Source: Eucommia ulmoides
Taxonomy: Eukaryota > Streptophyta > Magnoliopsida > Garryales > Eucommiaceae
NCBI GenBank assembly: GCA_016647705.1
Contig: CM028326.1
Span: 3,224,001 to 3,288,000, forward strand
DNA: 64,000 bases
Direction: 5' to 3'
Under the pieces are notes generated by a model. The model searched no databases, was not told where the DNA came from, and was given only the letters and a program-made list of their open reading frames with translations. The position numbers and the translations under genes were made by a program. Below are positions 11,560-23,913 of the stretch, in pieces; position 1 is the first letter of the stretch, and every line of letters begins with the position of its first letter.

Positions 11560-14164
11560 GCACCAAAATATTAAAAAATCAAATATCGTGGCAAAGGAAG
11601 TTACCCAAGAAAGATTAGGCATAACAAACACTCTGTGGGGAGTATCAACATTTGAACTGCCATTAAAAATTTCAATTTGGTGATGGTGTATTATCTCAGC
11701 AAACGTATCTATCACCTACAAAAGAACGAGGCAAAAAAAAAATCAAGTTTATGTATTCATTAAAATACACAACATCCAGTATATTTTCTTACCCTACTAG
11801 ATAATTGTTCTCCTTTTAAGAGATCGATAATGTTGTTGAAACGGACGCCAAGGAAGCCATCCAATCCAATCCATGCTAGGTCATTGCAGGACGAAAAATT
11901 AAATCAAAAAACTGAATAGTGAATTTAAGAAAAAAATACAAATTGATTCGAAGTAAATATAACGAATACATACGCATCATCATGTGTTTCATGTATGGAT
12001 ATCCCAATCACTTTCGTCTAGTAATTTGGCCACCGTGCATCTTTTTTTGTTTGGGAGTTTTTCAGGTTTCCTTCTAGTCATTCGATGTATCAACGGGATC
12101 TCATCCACATCAATCACTACCTGAACACACCCCTTTTTACTTCGCTTTTTAACCCTCTCATACACGTAATCTGACTTCCGTGCGAGTTTTCTTTTTTGCC
12201 GCTTAATCTCCCTTACCATAGAAGTTTGCAGTTCGGCATGTTCAAGAGTTTTAATACTTGGAGATGAAGCTAATTCGGCAATGGATTTTTTTTTGCGTAA
12301 TTGTTCCACATCAATGATGGTCATCCGTTCTGCCAAATCATCTAATTGTTTCATCAACGATGTTATCAACTCGTCACAAGTTTTCAGCTCAGATCGAAGA
12401 TGGACATTCTCCGCAACCAAATCACTATTTTGATTCAACGCACGCTCCAATTGCTTCTTGATTTCAGTGAGCTCGTCCGGGGGTTGTTGCTCGGGGGGAG
12501 GTAAGCCAGCTGATGTTGCCGTTGGTTGGGCCTCGAATACATACAACTCTTCCATAGCGGATGACACCAGATCGTCAGAGATTATCTGAAAACAGTAGAA
12601 CACGCAACTTAAATTAACAATCTTATAAAACACGTAATTATTGATGCACTTTTAAAATAAACTGTGCAATTTTAAAAGAAACCATGCAATTATCGATGCA
12701 CATTAAATGTCTCTGTGCATTAACATTTCTTATTTATAAATGATACAAATAATAAGCAACCATTTTTTGCTCTTATTTTTTCAAGCTTTAATCTTATTTT
12801 TCTGTTTTTTTTTTTTTTTTTTAGATTTGGTAATGAAAGTTCGATTTTGAAAAGCGAGGGTTAACAAAACCGTTGTTATTCAGTCATATAAACACCCCCA
12901 CAAAACATTATCAAGCGCATGGTGGAATACCATTAATAGTCAATGTGCAGTAACATTCTTATAAATGACACAACACATGTAACTTTTGCTATGCAGTAAA
13001 ATTCTTATAAATTATACAACCACCCATTTAATGACATACATATAATATTTCAAAGATACAATTGGTACTAACTTGATTTTCACTGAGTTCATTCACCCTA
13101 TGCAACACGTTCTTTAAAGAAGACAAATTCCAACTGGTGAATCGAGGAATGCCGATCCAACTGACATCACCGCCCACCGGCATAGCGTGGTGATTGTAGT
13201 TTGGATCTAACGAGGTTGAATGCTCGCAAAACATATACTAAGAGTAATAACATATAGAAATTAAGAAAAATTATTACATCAACAAACAAGAATATATACA
13301 ACATTTGTCATTACACCTATAAACAACTTACCAATATAGCGATGATACAGCCACGAATCGCGTACGGTTTGTTAATTTTATTAAGGATAGAATCATTTAG
13401 CCCATTCGCAATAGTATCAGCCCATGCGTATTCAGACATTGCATGCAAGTCCTCTACCATTTACACAAACGACCATCCAATATTTGTACCAGTAGTTGCA
13501 AAAAAGCAAGTCACAAAAGCGTACAAACACATCAACCTTACGACATCCTCAACGTCATCATGATCGGTCCGATCAATAATCGTGTCGATCGTCTGTAATA
13601 TCACTCTTGTTGAAACTTGGTCCACTCTAGTAAAACATCGTTGAACAAATGGACTCATAATCTTCTTCGCATACGTGTGTTTAACTGCTTTGGTCCCATT
13701 TTTTATTTCAAAGAATAACGATATATTTCTCGAACTCAAAGAAATACTCTTGCCGCCAAACACAAAAACTTTCCTACCTTTGCCCAATACGCAAGACAAT
13801 AAAAAAATGTTCAGAAAATTATAGTTAGATAGTAAATATCATTACAACATAATTTTATCGATATGATAAGTAATAATTTTTACCGATTATAATACTTCAA
13901 CAACGCAAAGATGTCCTGGTCATTTTTAGTGTATTGCTGGACCACAACATTGCCGTCAACGAATGCCTTAAAGAAAGGCCAAAGCGGAATGCACGACATC
14001 TCATCTATGTGGGCAGGACAAAACTTCCTTCGATTTTTTTCCATTAAATCACAGAAGCTACGTAAATTATTTCGATACTGTTTACCTATAACTTGATTAT
14101 GGGAAATTGAATCGTTGTCGGATGCACCCGCCATTACCTGAGAAACAATTCCGGTGAGGCACAT
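11560..14164 (-). pseudogene. Ulp1-like / plant mobile-domain gene carried by the transposon, broken
   Basis: Read on the minus strand, exon-like blocks with plausible splice sites occur at about 14164-13884, 13780-13334, 13234-13075, 12588-11989, 11880-11795 and 11700-11600. The first three encode a domain resembling the DUF1985/plant mobile-domain type found in Ulp1-carrying MULEs (VEDLHAMSEYAWADTI, RFTSWNLSSLKNVLHR). An in-frame TAA near 13455 replaces what is probably Lys. The fourth encodes a coiled coil (about 40 residues with Leu heptads) followed by a basic, nuclear-signal-like stretch (KRQKRKLARK, KKRSKK). The last pieces resemble the beginning of a C48 (Ulp1) protease domain (LLKGEQLSSR then VIDTFAEI), but the catalytic His-Asp-Cys part is absent. 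It faces the transposase fragment tail to tail. Exact exon limits are uncertain. Confidence 0.55.
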
Positions 14165-14219
14165 AAATCCGACATCTAAACATTAACAACGTAGAGGACG
14201 AAGGGTATAATTCAAAAAA

Positions 14220-15180
14220 CAAGTATTTAATTGTTGATTTTTACTTCACAATCTTAATCTTTATAAACCAAACATCAATTTTTGCTACACATTAACTAAA
14301 CATTAATTTTTCCACCACAATAACGATTTATCAACAAACCACAATCAACAGTGAAAGTCTCAAAATGTGAATCTAACACAAGTGTTCAATTCGTGCTTTT
14401 TTGCTACACATTAATATTATATATTAATCAATCGTTTTTGTTTGCAAACACTAGTTGAATATCAAAAATTACACACCATAGTAAAGATCCGATCAAAATT
14501 TCACATCAACAATAAAACGTAACAAATTGTCAACCTAAAACAAGTCGTGTAATTTATGATTTTTGCTACATAGTAACTATTCTAACAATTTGCCATTGGA
14601 AACAAAAATTGACAATAGGAGCAGTAGCCATCTATATTTTGTGATGAAACCAAAGCGAAATGCAAGAACACAACAATAATATATAATTTTTACTGCACAT
14701 TAACTATCTCAACACTCAAAATATCTACAATACAACGGGGGAGATGGATTATTGCTACACAATAATAATCTTTATAAATCAAACATATGTTTTTAAACAC
14801 ACATTAACTAAACACCAATTCGAACACCACAGTAACGATTCAATCAAAAACCCGCATCAACAGTAAAAACATTACAAAATGTGAATCCAAAATAAGACCT
14901 TAAATATAAGATTTTTGCTATACAATAAAAATCTCAAGATTGATTGCTACATAGTAACTATTCCAAAATTTGTTACGTTTGGGGCAAGAATTGAGAACAG
15001 AAACCCTAACCAAACAAAGGGGAATACGAAAAACAAGATTTCATATATGTAATTCTTGCTACACATCAAAAATCCAAACAACCGAAACAGTAAATATTTC
15101 AAGATATCAAGCATCAACAAACCAAATTTGAAAAGGAATAAACACACATCAAAATTCGAATTTCTGCACACCAGTGAACA
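14220..15180. repeat. Diverged tandem repeats beside the Ulp1-like gene
   Basis: A noncoding unit recurs at about 14310, 14474 and 14827. It combines 'accacagtaacgattcaatca', 'catcaacagtaaaa', 'aaatgtgaatc' and 'tttttgctacac', with partial copies around them. The copies are well diverged and spacing is irregular. It mirrors the repeat array on the other side of the element. Confidence 0.6.
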
Positions 15181-16179
15181 AACCCTAAATTCTAACAATG
15201 ATCTTTAATGCACAGCAATCGAAATCCCTGAAATCCAAAAATGAAGAATAGTTGGAGACAGAAAAAGCATAACGGAGCACGGGATGGCGACTGCGTTTTG
15301 AAGGAACGGCGACGGGGATGGCGTGGAAGACGGCGACGGCGGCGATTTTGTTGAACAGCGACGGGGCCGCGACGGGATGCTATGAGCTGTTTCACTACGG
15401 CGAGATAGAGGAATGGGAAGAAGATTTGCAGTTGTAATGTATTTTGTTTCAAAAAAATCGACAATTTCCCTCTCAAGAACAACCTTCTATTTTTACTCCC
15501 ACTCACGTGCTCTCTCTGTGTTGGAAACTCACGGTACAACATTTGGGTTTGTATTAAATTTTTATTAACACATTGGGATGACTCTAATATATGTATGGGC
15601 CTTGGGGCCCATATTAAATTGCCCTAAAAAATATATATATTTGGGTCGAGTTTGGGTTTTATATATTTTATAATGAACGGGCTTGGAGAGCGGAGTAGGG
15701 CTCGATGTCTGCATTATACCCGAGGCCTGGCCCCGTAAATTCTTGCAACTTATTTGGTTAGGCCCGGTTCAAATCTGTCCCAACCTGACCCGTGAACACC
15801 TCTAATAGTGGGTCCCTAGTTTTAATTGGAATGAAGCAACACAGGCTTGTCTAGCCCAACAAGGCTTTTGGGTAACATCATTAGTTACTGGGCCAAAACA
15901 AGGCCCCCATTACATATTTCTTTGCAAAATTAATTGGGCTTCAAAAATCGATTTATGGGCCCAAGAGCCTACAAAACGTGTGAAAGGGCGATTTTGCAAT
16001 TAAATATTACTTGAAGCCTAGAAATAAAAATAAAAATCAACCATTTAGGTATGCTTGGTTGGAAAGAAAGAAAAAAAAGGAAGTAAAAAAAAAATAAAAC
16101 GATAATATTTTTATTCATTGTAAAAGAAAAAAAAAAAAAAAATTTACTTTAAGGAATTTTCTTTTAAATTAAAGTTTTA

Positions 16180-16768
16180 CTAGTTTAGACCCGCTCATTG
16201 CGTGAGCTTAAAAAAATTATAATAAATTTCTTATATTGAATCATACGGCATCATTTAGTTATTTTGGTAATAATATCGGGAAAGTGATGCATAAATTTTT
16301 AGTGAGTAATGACATTGTAAAATTATCGAATATAAACATACAATTAAAATTGCATAAATAATCATAAAAGTGAGATAATATTTCGACAACTTAATTTTTA
16401 CTAATATACTTTAAAATAAAAAATACAGAACCACTAAATTAGGATTAATTCTATCAATTTTTGTAAGTCGACAAATTCTAATTTAACTAATATATATAGT
16501 GTCTTTCGTTTTGGGTGGAAATATTTTTTGAATCACAATTATTTTTTTAAATAATTTAAAATGTAGGCTAAGAAAATTAATCATATATTCGTACATTAAA
16601 TAGAAAAAAAGAAAAATTAAATTAACTAAAAAAAATTGAACGGAGCCATTCATTATTTGATATATAAAAAAATATAATTATAAGAACTCACCAAAGGCTA
16701 GAAAGAGATAATTTTTTAACCTTATTAAGACATTCTATCTTCTTCCACTTTAAAGTATTAGTATTAGA
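16180..16768 (-). mobile_element. Short non-autonomous Helitron-like element
   Basis: Read on the minus strand the element begins TCTAATACTAATACTTTAAAG and ends with the hairpin GCTCA-CGCAA-TGAGC, then GGGTCTAAACTAG. A 5' TC, a 3' hairpin about ten bases before CTAG, and insertion between A and T are the Helitron hallmarks. Here the host base is A before the element and T after it on that strand. The 589 bp carry no Rep or helicase coding. The 5' end is less certain than the 3' end because Helitron 5' ends are weakly defined. Confidence 0.5.
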
Positions 16769-18468
16769 TTAGATTAAATATGAATATGTATATGCTTTTC
16801 TTTGTAATAAGTATGGGTGTGCAAGTGGTGGTCAAAGAGTTGGCTCATTCTGTCTTTTTCTTTTTTTAATATTTAAAAATTATAAAAATATAATAATTAG
16901 GTGAGTACCGTCTAATTATTTTTTAATTCTAAGTGTGAGTATTGTCTAACTATTTTTTTATTCTAACATATTTGTGTGATAATAATATGTGTTTCTATCC
17001 CTCAGTTATTTTGAGTTCAAAAATATGTTAATTTATTTTGACAAAATTTCAATTTAAAATTTAAAATTTATAGTCTGGTCTTTATTTAACTTTTTATTTT
17101 TCCCATCCCAAAAAAATATTATGTTTATTGTATTATTTTTTTTTTATATATATTGTGTTTAAAAATTAGTAGATTATTTTTAAAATTAGTCTTTTTTTTT
17201 TTTTAATAAATTGAGTATTTGTTCATTAAATATAAAATTTATATTTCATATCATAGTTAAATATTAACTAAAAAATAAAATAAATTGCTCTTTAATATAA
17301 TATAAAATTAAAAAACATAAAAGGTGAGACCTACATAATAAGAACCTACTTTTTCAAATTTTATTTAATATTTAAAAAATAAATTAGTTATTGTTAGAAT
17401 AGTTATGAACACGTTGTTTCAATTATCTATTTGTATTCATTAAATTTGAAAAATAAAATAAAATAAAATTTCTTATTTTTTATTCATCTCTTTTGTGTAG
17501 AGTGTCTATTAAAAAAATAAAATAAAAAAGTAGTAGATAAATTTTTTAAAAATACTGATAAAAACAAAAATAAAAGAGAAATATTTTCTTTTTGTGATTT
17601 TTTCTTTTAATTCTTACTTTCTATTTTTTTTTAATCTTTTATAAACACCATTAGAAAATAGAAATAAAATAAAGATTGAGAAGTAAATTAACATATCTTA
17701 ATATTCAATAATTGAATAATTAAAATATATCAAATGAATACAAAAAAAAAAGAAAAGACATTTATGAATGAGATCATTTACTTGTATGGTGACTTTGCAA
17801 ATGGAAAATTTAATTGCAAAAGTGATCGAAAAAGTAAATGCACTAAAATGTGATATATTTATATAGATCAAAAGTGGGGGAAGATATTGGAAAAAATCTA
17901 CAATAGTTATTAGAAACCTTTCAATTCCCACACTTTGTAACAGTGACTTTGGGAGTTTGTGTAACCTTTCCTTTTGAACGGTAGTGTAGCCATTACATTG
18001 GGGGGTTTGAATGACTTCTTCAATTGTATTAAATAACTATAATTGTATGAATGAAAGGCATTTTGAGCCATGATAGTGTAGACATTAGGGGTTTGAATGA
18101 CTTTATTCTTCAATGACATTAAATAGAAATAAATGCATGAATGAAAAGTAGAGAATAAATGGTTATCTTGGAAGTTTGATTTAAATTATCTTTAATTGCA
18201 TTAAATGAGGATAATTGCATGAATACAAGAGAGAATGAACTACAGAGATGATAATTGAGAGAGAGAGCAAAGGGATGAGAGATTAAAGCAATTGTGAGCT
18301 TTTCTTCATTCAAAGGCTAATGCTTCCACTTTTAGTTTTTCTTATTAGATTTTAAAATAAAACAACTTTCTAAAAGCCAGTCAAATAAAATTTTATTCAA
18401 AAATAATATTTTTAAAAAATAATTTGCTCTAACTCTTTTTTAAAAATTTAATGACTAAACTACCTTTA

Positions 18469-18515
<47 letters not shown>

Positions 18516-18610
18516 TAACTATCCCCTTTTTTATTCTTATCTCACATATATCAGTTTCTCTAAAATCTCTCATCCCTCATGCTCTCTCACTCAAATCTCT
18601 CAATATCGCT
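16769..18610. other. AT-rich intergenic DNA with degenerate repeats, no gene
   Basis: No coding region is convincing on either strand. At 17930-18310 a loosely repeated unit ('gggtttgaatgactt...aattgcatgaatgaaa', spacing about 100 bp) produces three short minus-strand frames that are not gene-like. A TA microsatellite of about 40 bp lies at 18471-18511. Confidence 0.55.
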
Positions 18611-19416
18611 CTATTTGTAACGACCTCGTTTCTCAGGGTTGTCACGCGGTTTCTTCCCTTAGAGAATTAATACTAAAGTCGAATGACCAATATTTCATTT
18701 TATAAAAACTGATAAATTTTACAAATTACGACGATAGTTATAATTATCTATTTATTGAATCAATTTTACAACAGTAAATAATATATACAATTATTACAAA
18801 TTAAATAGAAATTCAAATAAAATTTCTGGCACAATTTTATTCTCGCTGACTTTGTAATCAAAACTGTGGGGTTGTGAGTTAGGGCTCAGTAGGATTTCAA
18901 CCCCTTTAATAAGTGTATCTATTATTTCATGAAAATTAATAATTATAATTCACCAACAACTATAACATAAATTATACAATAGAAAGATTAAATATATATA
19001 CATATATTAAAAGAGTTAGAAATTCTACCAGAAATCCAAACTAAAATCGCCACGGTATAAATTTTATTGTTTTTTTATCTTCGCAAAAATTCGCCACAAA
19101 CCTATACTATATATGCATATATATCTCCCCAAAAAGGTCCATCATCCATCCTGTTGGCCTAGTGATCTATCCAAGAGGACGGTGCATTGGGTAGTTGTAA
19201 AAATTAAAACAAATTGTTATCTTTCAACACTTAAATTTTTAAATAATTAATTTAATCCTAAATTAATTATTATCTTTATATAGCAGCGAATAAGTGTAAT
19301 TAACTCTAGGTGCACATCCAAACAACAAGAAATAAAATAACAACACAAAACACCACGATATATTCTGGTTCACCAAGCCACTCTTGGCTAATCTAATCCT
19401 CCAAGCCCAACGGAGA

Positions 19417-19548
19417 TTTGTAAATGATGGATATGCAAGCATGATAACTTATATGTTGTTTTATATCTCCATAAATTTAGGAACTTTTGTTTGCATTGTA
19501 TTATTTGGTCTAGGTATCGGAACTGATAGTATTCCAGATTATGCAGGA
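19417..19548 (+). pseudogene. ndhB: Plastid ndhB fragment (nuclear plastid DNA)
   Basis: The plus-strand translation [16 protein letters not shown], followed by [13 protein letters not shown] and DYAG, is the highly conserved middle of the plastid NADH dehydrogenase-like complex subunit NdhB, a thylakoid membrane proton-pumping subunit. About 44 codons remain, with a few replacements against the usual plastid sequence (for example 'LRTGTDNIRDYAG' is changed here to [13 protein letters not shown]). Similarity stops before 'ndhB' residues that should follow DYAGL, and only unrelated sequence precedes it. The fragment lies inside the LTR portion of the copia element, so the element captured it or it integrated afterwards. 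Confidence 0.85.
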
Positions 19549-20924
19549 TTTCTTTTAGTTATACCGTAACTATTGAATTTATTAGATATCGATTTCTCCC
19601 CGTACAAAGTTTTTTCCTCTTTGATTGATTTGTTACCTATTCAACCACTAGATTCTTTTAAATAGGTAGGAACCAAACCTTTACACAATGATTTTTTTAT
19701 AGGCTCAGAAACAACCTTTACAATTTTTTTTTCATAGGTTAAGGAAGAACATCTATCTTTTTACTAGGTTAAAGACTAACCTAATTTTTTTATATTTAGA
19801 CTAAAAATTAAACCTCACTAGAAACACTTCAAGCATCATTTTCACCGGTAAAGATAGAACCATTACAAATCACACACAATTAATTCTGATCAGGAAAAAT
19901 CACACCTATCTCTTTTCAAAGGAAAAGAGTAACCTAATATTTTTATACCTTATGTAAAGATTAAACATCAATCTCTTTACCGGAAGAGATTGAAACTCAG
20001 CTACCTTTGATTAGATACTCCCAATAATATCTAATCCGCACAAAACTCACCAATTATAAAAATCGATAAATTTCTTCAAACTTGGAGTTTCTACCATCTC
20101 AAATCAATTTAAACTCAATTAATGTCCCGATAATTACTAGTGATAGAATTAAGTGAGGAATTTAAAATCTGATTATAAAAAAAAAATAGGTAGCATAAAA
20201 ATAAGCACGTAATCAGATTATCACAAAAATAATTTTAAATTAATTTTTATGTACTTTAAAGTTCGAAAACGATTTCACACAGATCTTAAATCCAAACAAG
20301 TAATAATAATAATAACTCAAAATAAGAAATAGTAGCTTGGAAAGATCTTATCAGAATATTACCGAAAGAATAAAAATTGAATTGCAGTAAAACTTAGATT
20401 GGTAATACCAAAAGACTTGACACCTTTTCCCAAGAACTTTTCTCAAAAATGATCTCATAATAATCTCTTGATATAATCTCAGAATAATTACTTTTAGAAA
20501 GCTCACGAACTGAAAGTTCTTGATATAATGATATATTGATATGTGAAAAATGTGGATCTATTTAAATTGATTTGAAATAGGTCCTCTAACGGCTAGTTAC
20601 AACAAGATATGACAAGTAAATGCACATATAGACCCCATATATCAATACCATTTAATCCTAGTCAATTTTGCTTAAATATGACTTTTAAATCATTCAATTT
20701 AGTTATCAAATTATTTCACATTCTCAAATCGAAAGGATAGAAAGTATTAAATAGATTAAATTGAGAAACACTTAAAATGAGTATACTATATCTTTAGGAA
20801 TATTTAAATAAAAGTAATATAATTATAATATGTTCAAATCCCTAAAATATCTCGAAAGTATCAACCAAAAAACGACTAGTAACAGCTAGTTTTGGATCAA
20901 ATCCCAAAAATCCTCAAAATTTGA

Positions 20925-21240
20925 AACAGCTTAGTCGGTTGACCGATTATAGGCCAACAGTCGACCGATCGTTTCAGGTTGCTAGCCAAGCCATTCTCAA
21001 ACAATGGTTGGTTGACCGATCGATCCAGGATTCTTCTTTAGGCCAAATTTTGGCCCTGGTCGATTGATCAATCATCGATGGTCGGTTGACCGATCAATTT
21101 AGAGAGTTTACTTATCAGCCAATGATTGACTGATCTCTCTTGATTGGTTGACCGATCAATTCAGAGATTTTTTCAATTCCCAGCCTACACCCATCGGTTG
21201 ACTGATCCTTCTTGGTCGGTTGACCGATTAATGCTGGAAC
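20925..21240. repeat. Cluster of GGTTGACCGATC-type palindromic motifs
   Basis: The motif 'tcggttgaccgat' and close variants occur about eight times in roughly 310 bp, in both orientations. The motif is itself partly palindromic (GGTTGACC, TCGGTTGACCGA). The cluster lies in the left, LTR-side part of the copia element and does not code for protein. Confidence 0.7.
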
Positions 21241-22159
21241 ATTTTTTTTCTTAATTCATTTCAATTCCAATCTTCGACGTTTTCAACCGTTTAATCGATT
21301 TCTTTTCTCAGTTAGCATAATTGATACTAATAATCAATTTTAAACACTAATCTTTCTTAGGTCAATTTTTCTTTTTCAATTTCACATTTGAACAAATATG
21401 TGAATTAATTAGGATCCTAATAAAAAACACACTGAAATATAAATAATTTAATTTGTGTCGTGTGTGATCCTAATCGGGATACATTAAAAGTAAAAATAAA
21501 TTTGAGTTATTTTCACCTAAATTTTTCAAAATCTTCAATTTCTTAATGTCCGTCTCTTTGTCCAGCTCTTTGCATCCTTAGTAATTACTTCATGATAACA
21601 TCATCAATGTAACTTTTAAACTGAAACACTCAATAAACTTATTAGTTACACAAAAAATATAAACACTTAATTATCCATCAAAACTTTGGGGTCAATAATC
21701 TTTTCTTTTTTGATGATGACAATTAATTTTGATATTTTCTTCAAAATAAAAATGTAACCACGCTCTCCCTAAATCCGTAGATAGATTCTTTAACTTATTA
21801 TAGCACAATCATGAAGACAATTCAATAAGATCATCAAATATTCAATAAAGAATAAAATATGATCAATAAAATAGTTATAAATATTCAACAAAGCAACACG
21901 ATCATATCAATATTGTTCTCTCCCTATAACAGTGCAATGCTTAAGCGAACAAAATCTAAACATTAACTAACTCGTTTTAAGCGCAATTATATTTTTCCCC
22001 TTTATATCTTTTCCTATAACAATTAATTCAATTCATCCAGGATATTCAATAAATGACAATTATATTATCCCCCTTTGTTATCTCAAAAAGTGAGGAAGAG
22101 GAACCAACAAATCACCACTACTCTAGGCAAACATCATTATACTTAGCCATACCTAAACC

Positions 22160-23600
22160 TCAGATGATTTTCACAAACTGATCTTCCGCTAAAGGTTTGG
22201 TAAATATGTCAGCAAGTTGGTTGAAGGTATCAATATACTCAATAATAACGTCCATTTTTTGAATATGATCCCGAATAAAACGATGTCTAATCTTTATGTG
22301 CTTAGTTCGTGAGTGTTGTGTAGAATTCTTACTTAGACAAATAACACTTTTATTATCACAATAGATCAGGACTTCCTCCATACATATTCCAAAATCATTC
22401 ACCTGTTGCTTAATATATAAAATTTGAACCCAACAGTTACTAACTGCCATGCACTCAGGCTCAATAGTGGATAAAGCTATCGAATTTTGTTTTTTACTTG
22501 ACCAAAAAACCACAACATGTCCTAGTAAATGACATGACTCACTTGTGCTTTTTCACTCGACTTTACAATTGATAAAATCAACGTTGGAGTAACTTATTAA
22601 CTTGAAATTACTCCCTCTAGAATATTATAATCTTAAGCCAGTCGTTCCTTTTAAATATCTAAAGATTTGTTTAACTGCAGTCAAGTGCGATACTTTAAGA
22701 CAAAACTGAAATCTAGCACATAAACAAATGCTATACATAATGTCAAGTCTACTAGAAGTTAAATGCAACAAGCTATCAATCATACCTCGATACAATTTTT
22801 CATTTACGTTTTTGTCTGTATCGTCTTTGTCTATCTTTGTAGTTGTTACCATGTGAGTTTTGTAATCTTTAGCACCATCTAAGCCATATTCATTTAGTAA
22901 TTCCTTGGTGTATTTAGCTTGGTTTATAAAGATCCCTTATTTGGTTTGCTTGATTTGCAACCCAAGAAAGAAATTTAGCTTTCCTATCATGCTCATTTCA
23001 AATTTAACCTGCAATATTTTGGCAAACTCTTGGTAAAGATCCTTATTAGTAGACCTAAAAATAATATTATTAACATAAATTTGTACTAATAGGATATTAG
23101 AATCAGTTTACTTAATAAATAATGTTATATCACTAAGACCTATTCGAAAATAATTTTTAATCAAATATCGGATAAGTCTATCATACCAAACTCTCAGAGT
23201 TTGTTTGAGCCTATACAAAACCTTACAAAGTTTAAACATGTGATTGAAAAATTTATCGCTCTCAAATCCCTGGGGTTGTTCCACATAAACTTCTTCCGCT
23301 AGGAAGCTATTAAAAATGCACTCTTTGCATCCATTTGATATAGCTTAAAATTACGTGAATATGCAAAAGCAAGTAGTATTTTAATAGCTTCTAATCTAAC
23401 TACAGGTGCATAAATTTTATCAAAATCAATTCATTCCTCTTGATTATATCCATGTTCAGTTAATCTTACTTTGTTTCTAATTACTATACCAATTTTATCC
23501 GTTTTATTTCGAAAAATCCATTTAGTACCAATTGGTGGATGAAAATCCAGCCTAGGAACTAGAGACTACATTTTATTTCGCTCAAATTGAACTAACTCTT
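22160..23600 (-). pseudogene. Copia reverse transcriptase and RNase H, broken
   Basis: On the minus strand near 23520-23300 the frame reads KWIFRNKTDKIG and, after a stop, YAPVVRLEAIKILLAFAYS, the RVT_2 domain. Near 23100-23060 the catalytic box is IYVNNIIF, where active copia enzymes have YVDD; both aspartates have become asparagine. At 22852-22625 is the end of the RT domain (FRYLKGTTGL). At 22513-22160 is the copia RNase H with WSSKKQNSIALST, YCDNKSVI and the tail ADIFTKPLAED. Several frameshifts and stops separate these parts. The enzyme cannot be functional. Confidence 0.9.
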
Positions 23601-23913
23601 CTTGCATTGCGGAGATCCAAGATTCATCAGTTAGCGCCTCATTCACATTCTTAGGATCAATTTGATATTGAAAAACAAGATTAATAATATCTCCAAGGGA
23701 GGAACGAGTACTTACACCTCTTTTGAAATTATCGATGATTTATTTTATCAAGTGTCTTGGTATTGTCTTTATAACTCGTGGTAATGCCGAATCCTCTCCG
23801 TTAGCCTCCCTCTTTTGAGGTTCCTTTGTGACATTGTCGCCTTGGTTTTGGTTATTTAAAGTACCTGCATCATCATCATCCAAAATCTTTATCGACAAAA
23901 ATGGATCGGCTTC

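Larger units (their letters stand above)
8184..15804. mobile_element. Decayed DNA transposon with hAT-like ends and Mutator-type cargo
   Basis: The left end reads TAGGGGTGTTCA and the inverted right end reads TAGAGGTGTTCA, a 12-bp terminal repeat with one mismatch. Ends of the form TAGGG- are typical of Ac-like hAT elements. The 8-bp flanks are ACAGTCCC and ATAGTGGG, only a poor match, so the target duplication is unproven. Inside are a broken Mutator-like transposase (+), a convergent broken Ulp1-like gene (-) and two noncoding repeat arrays. The outer ends and the inner genes may belong to different elements, one inserted in the other. Confidence 0.4.

Noticed and set aside
15192..15542. 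116-aa Arg-rich minus-strand frame upstream of the Ulp1-like gene
   Set aside because: Its composition (runs of Arg, then Phe) and lack of splice linkage make a leader or chance frame more likely than an exon.
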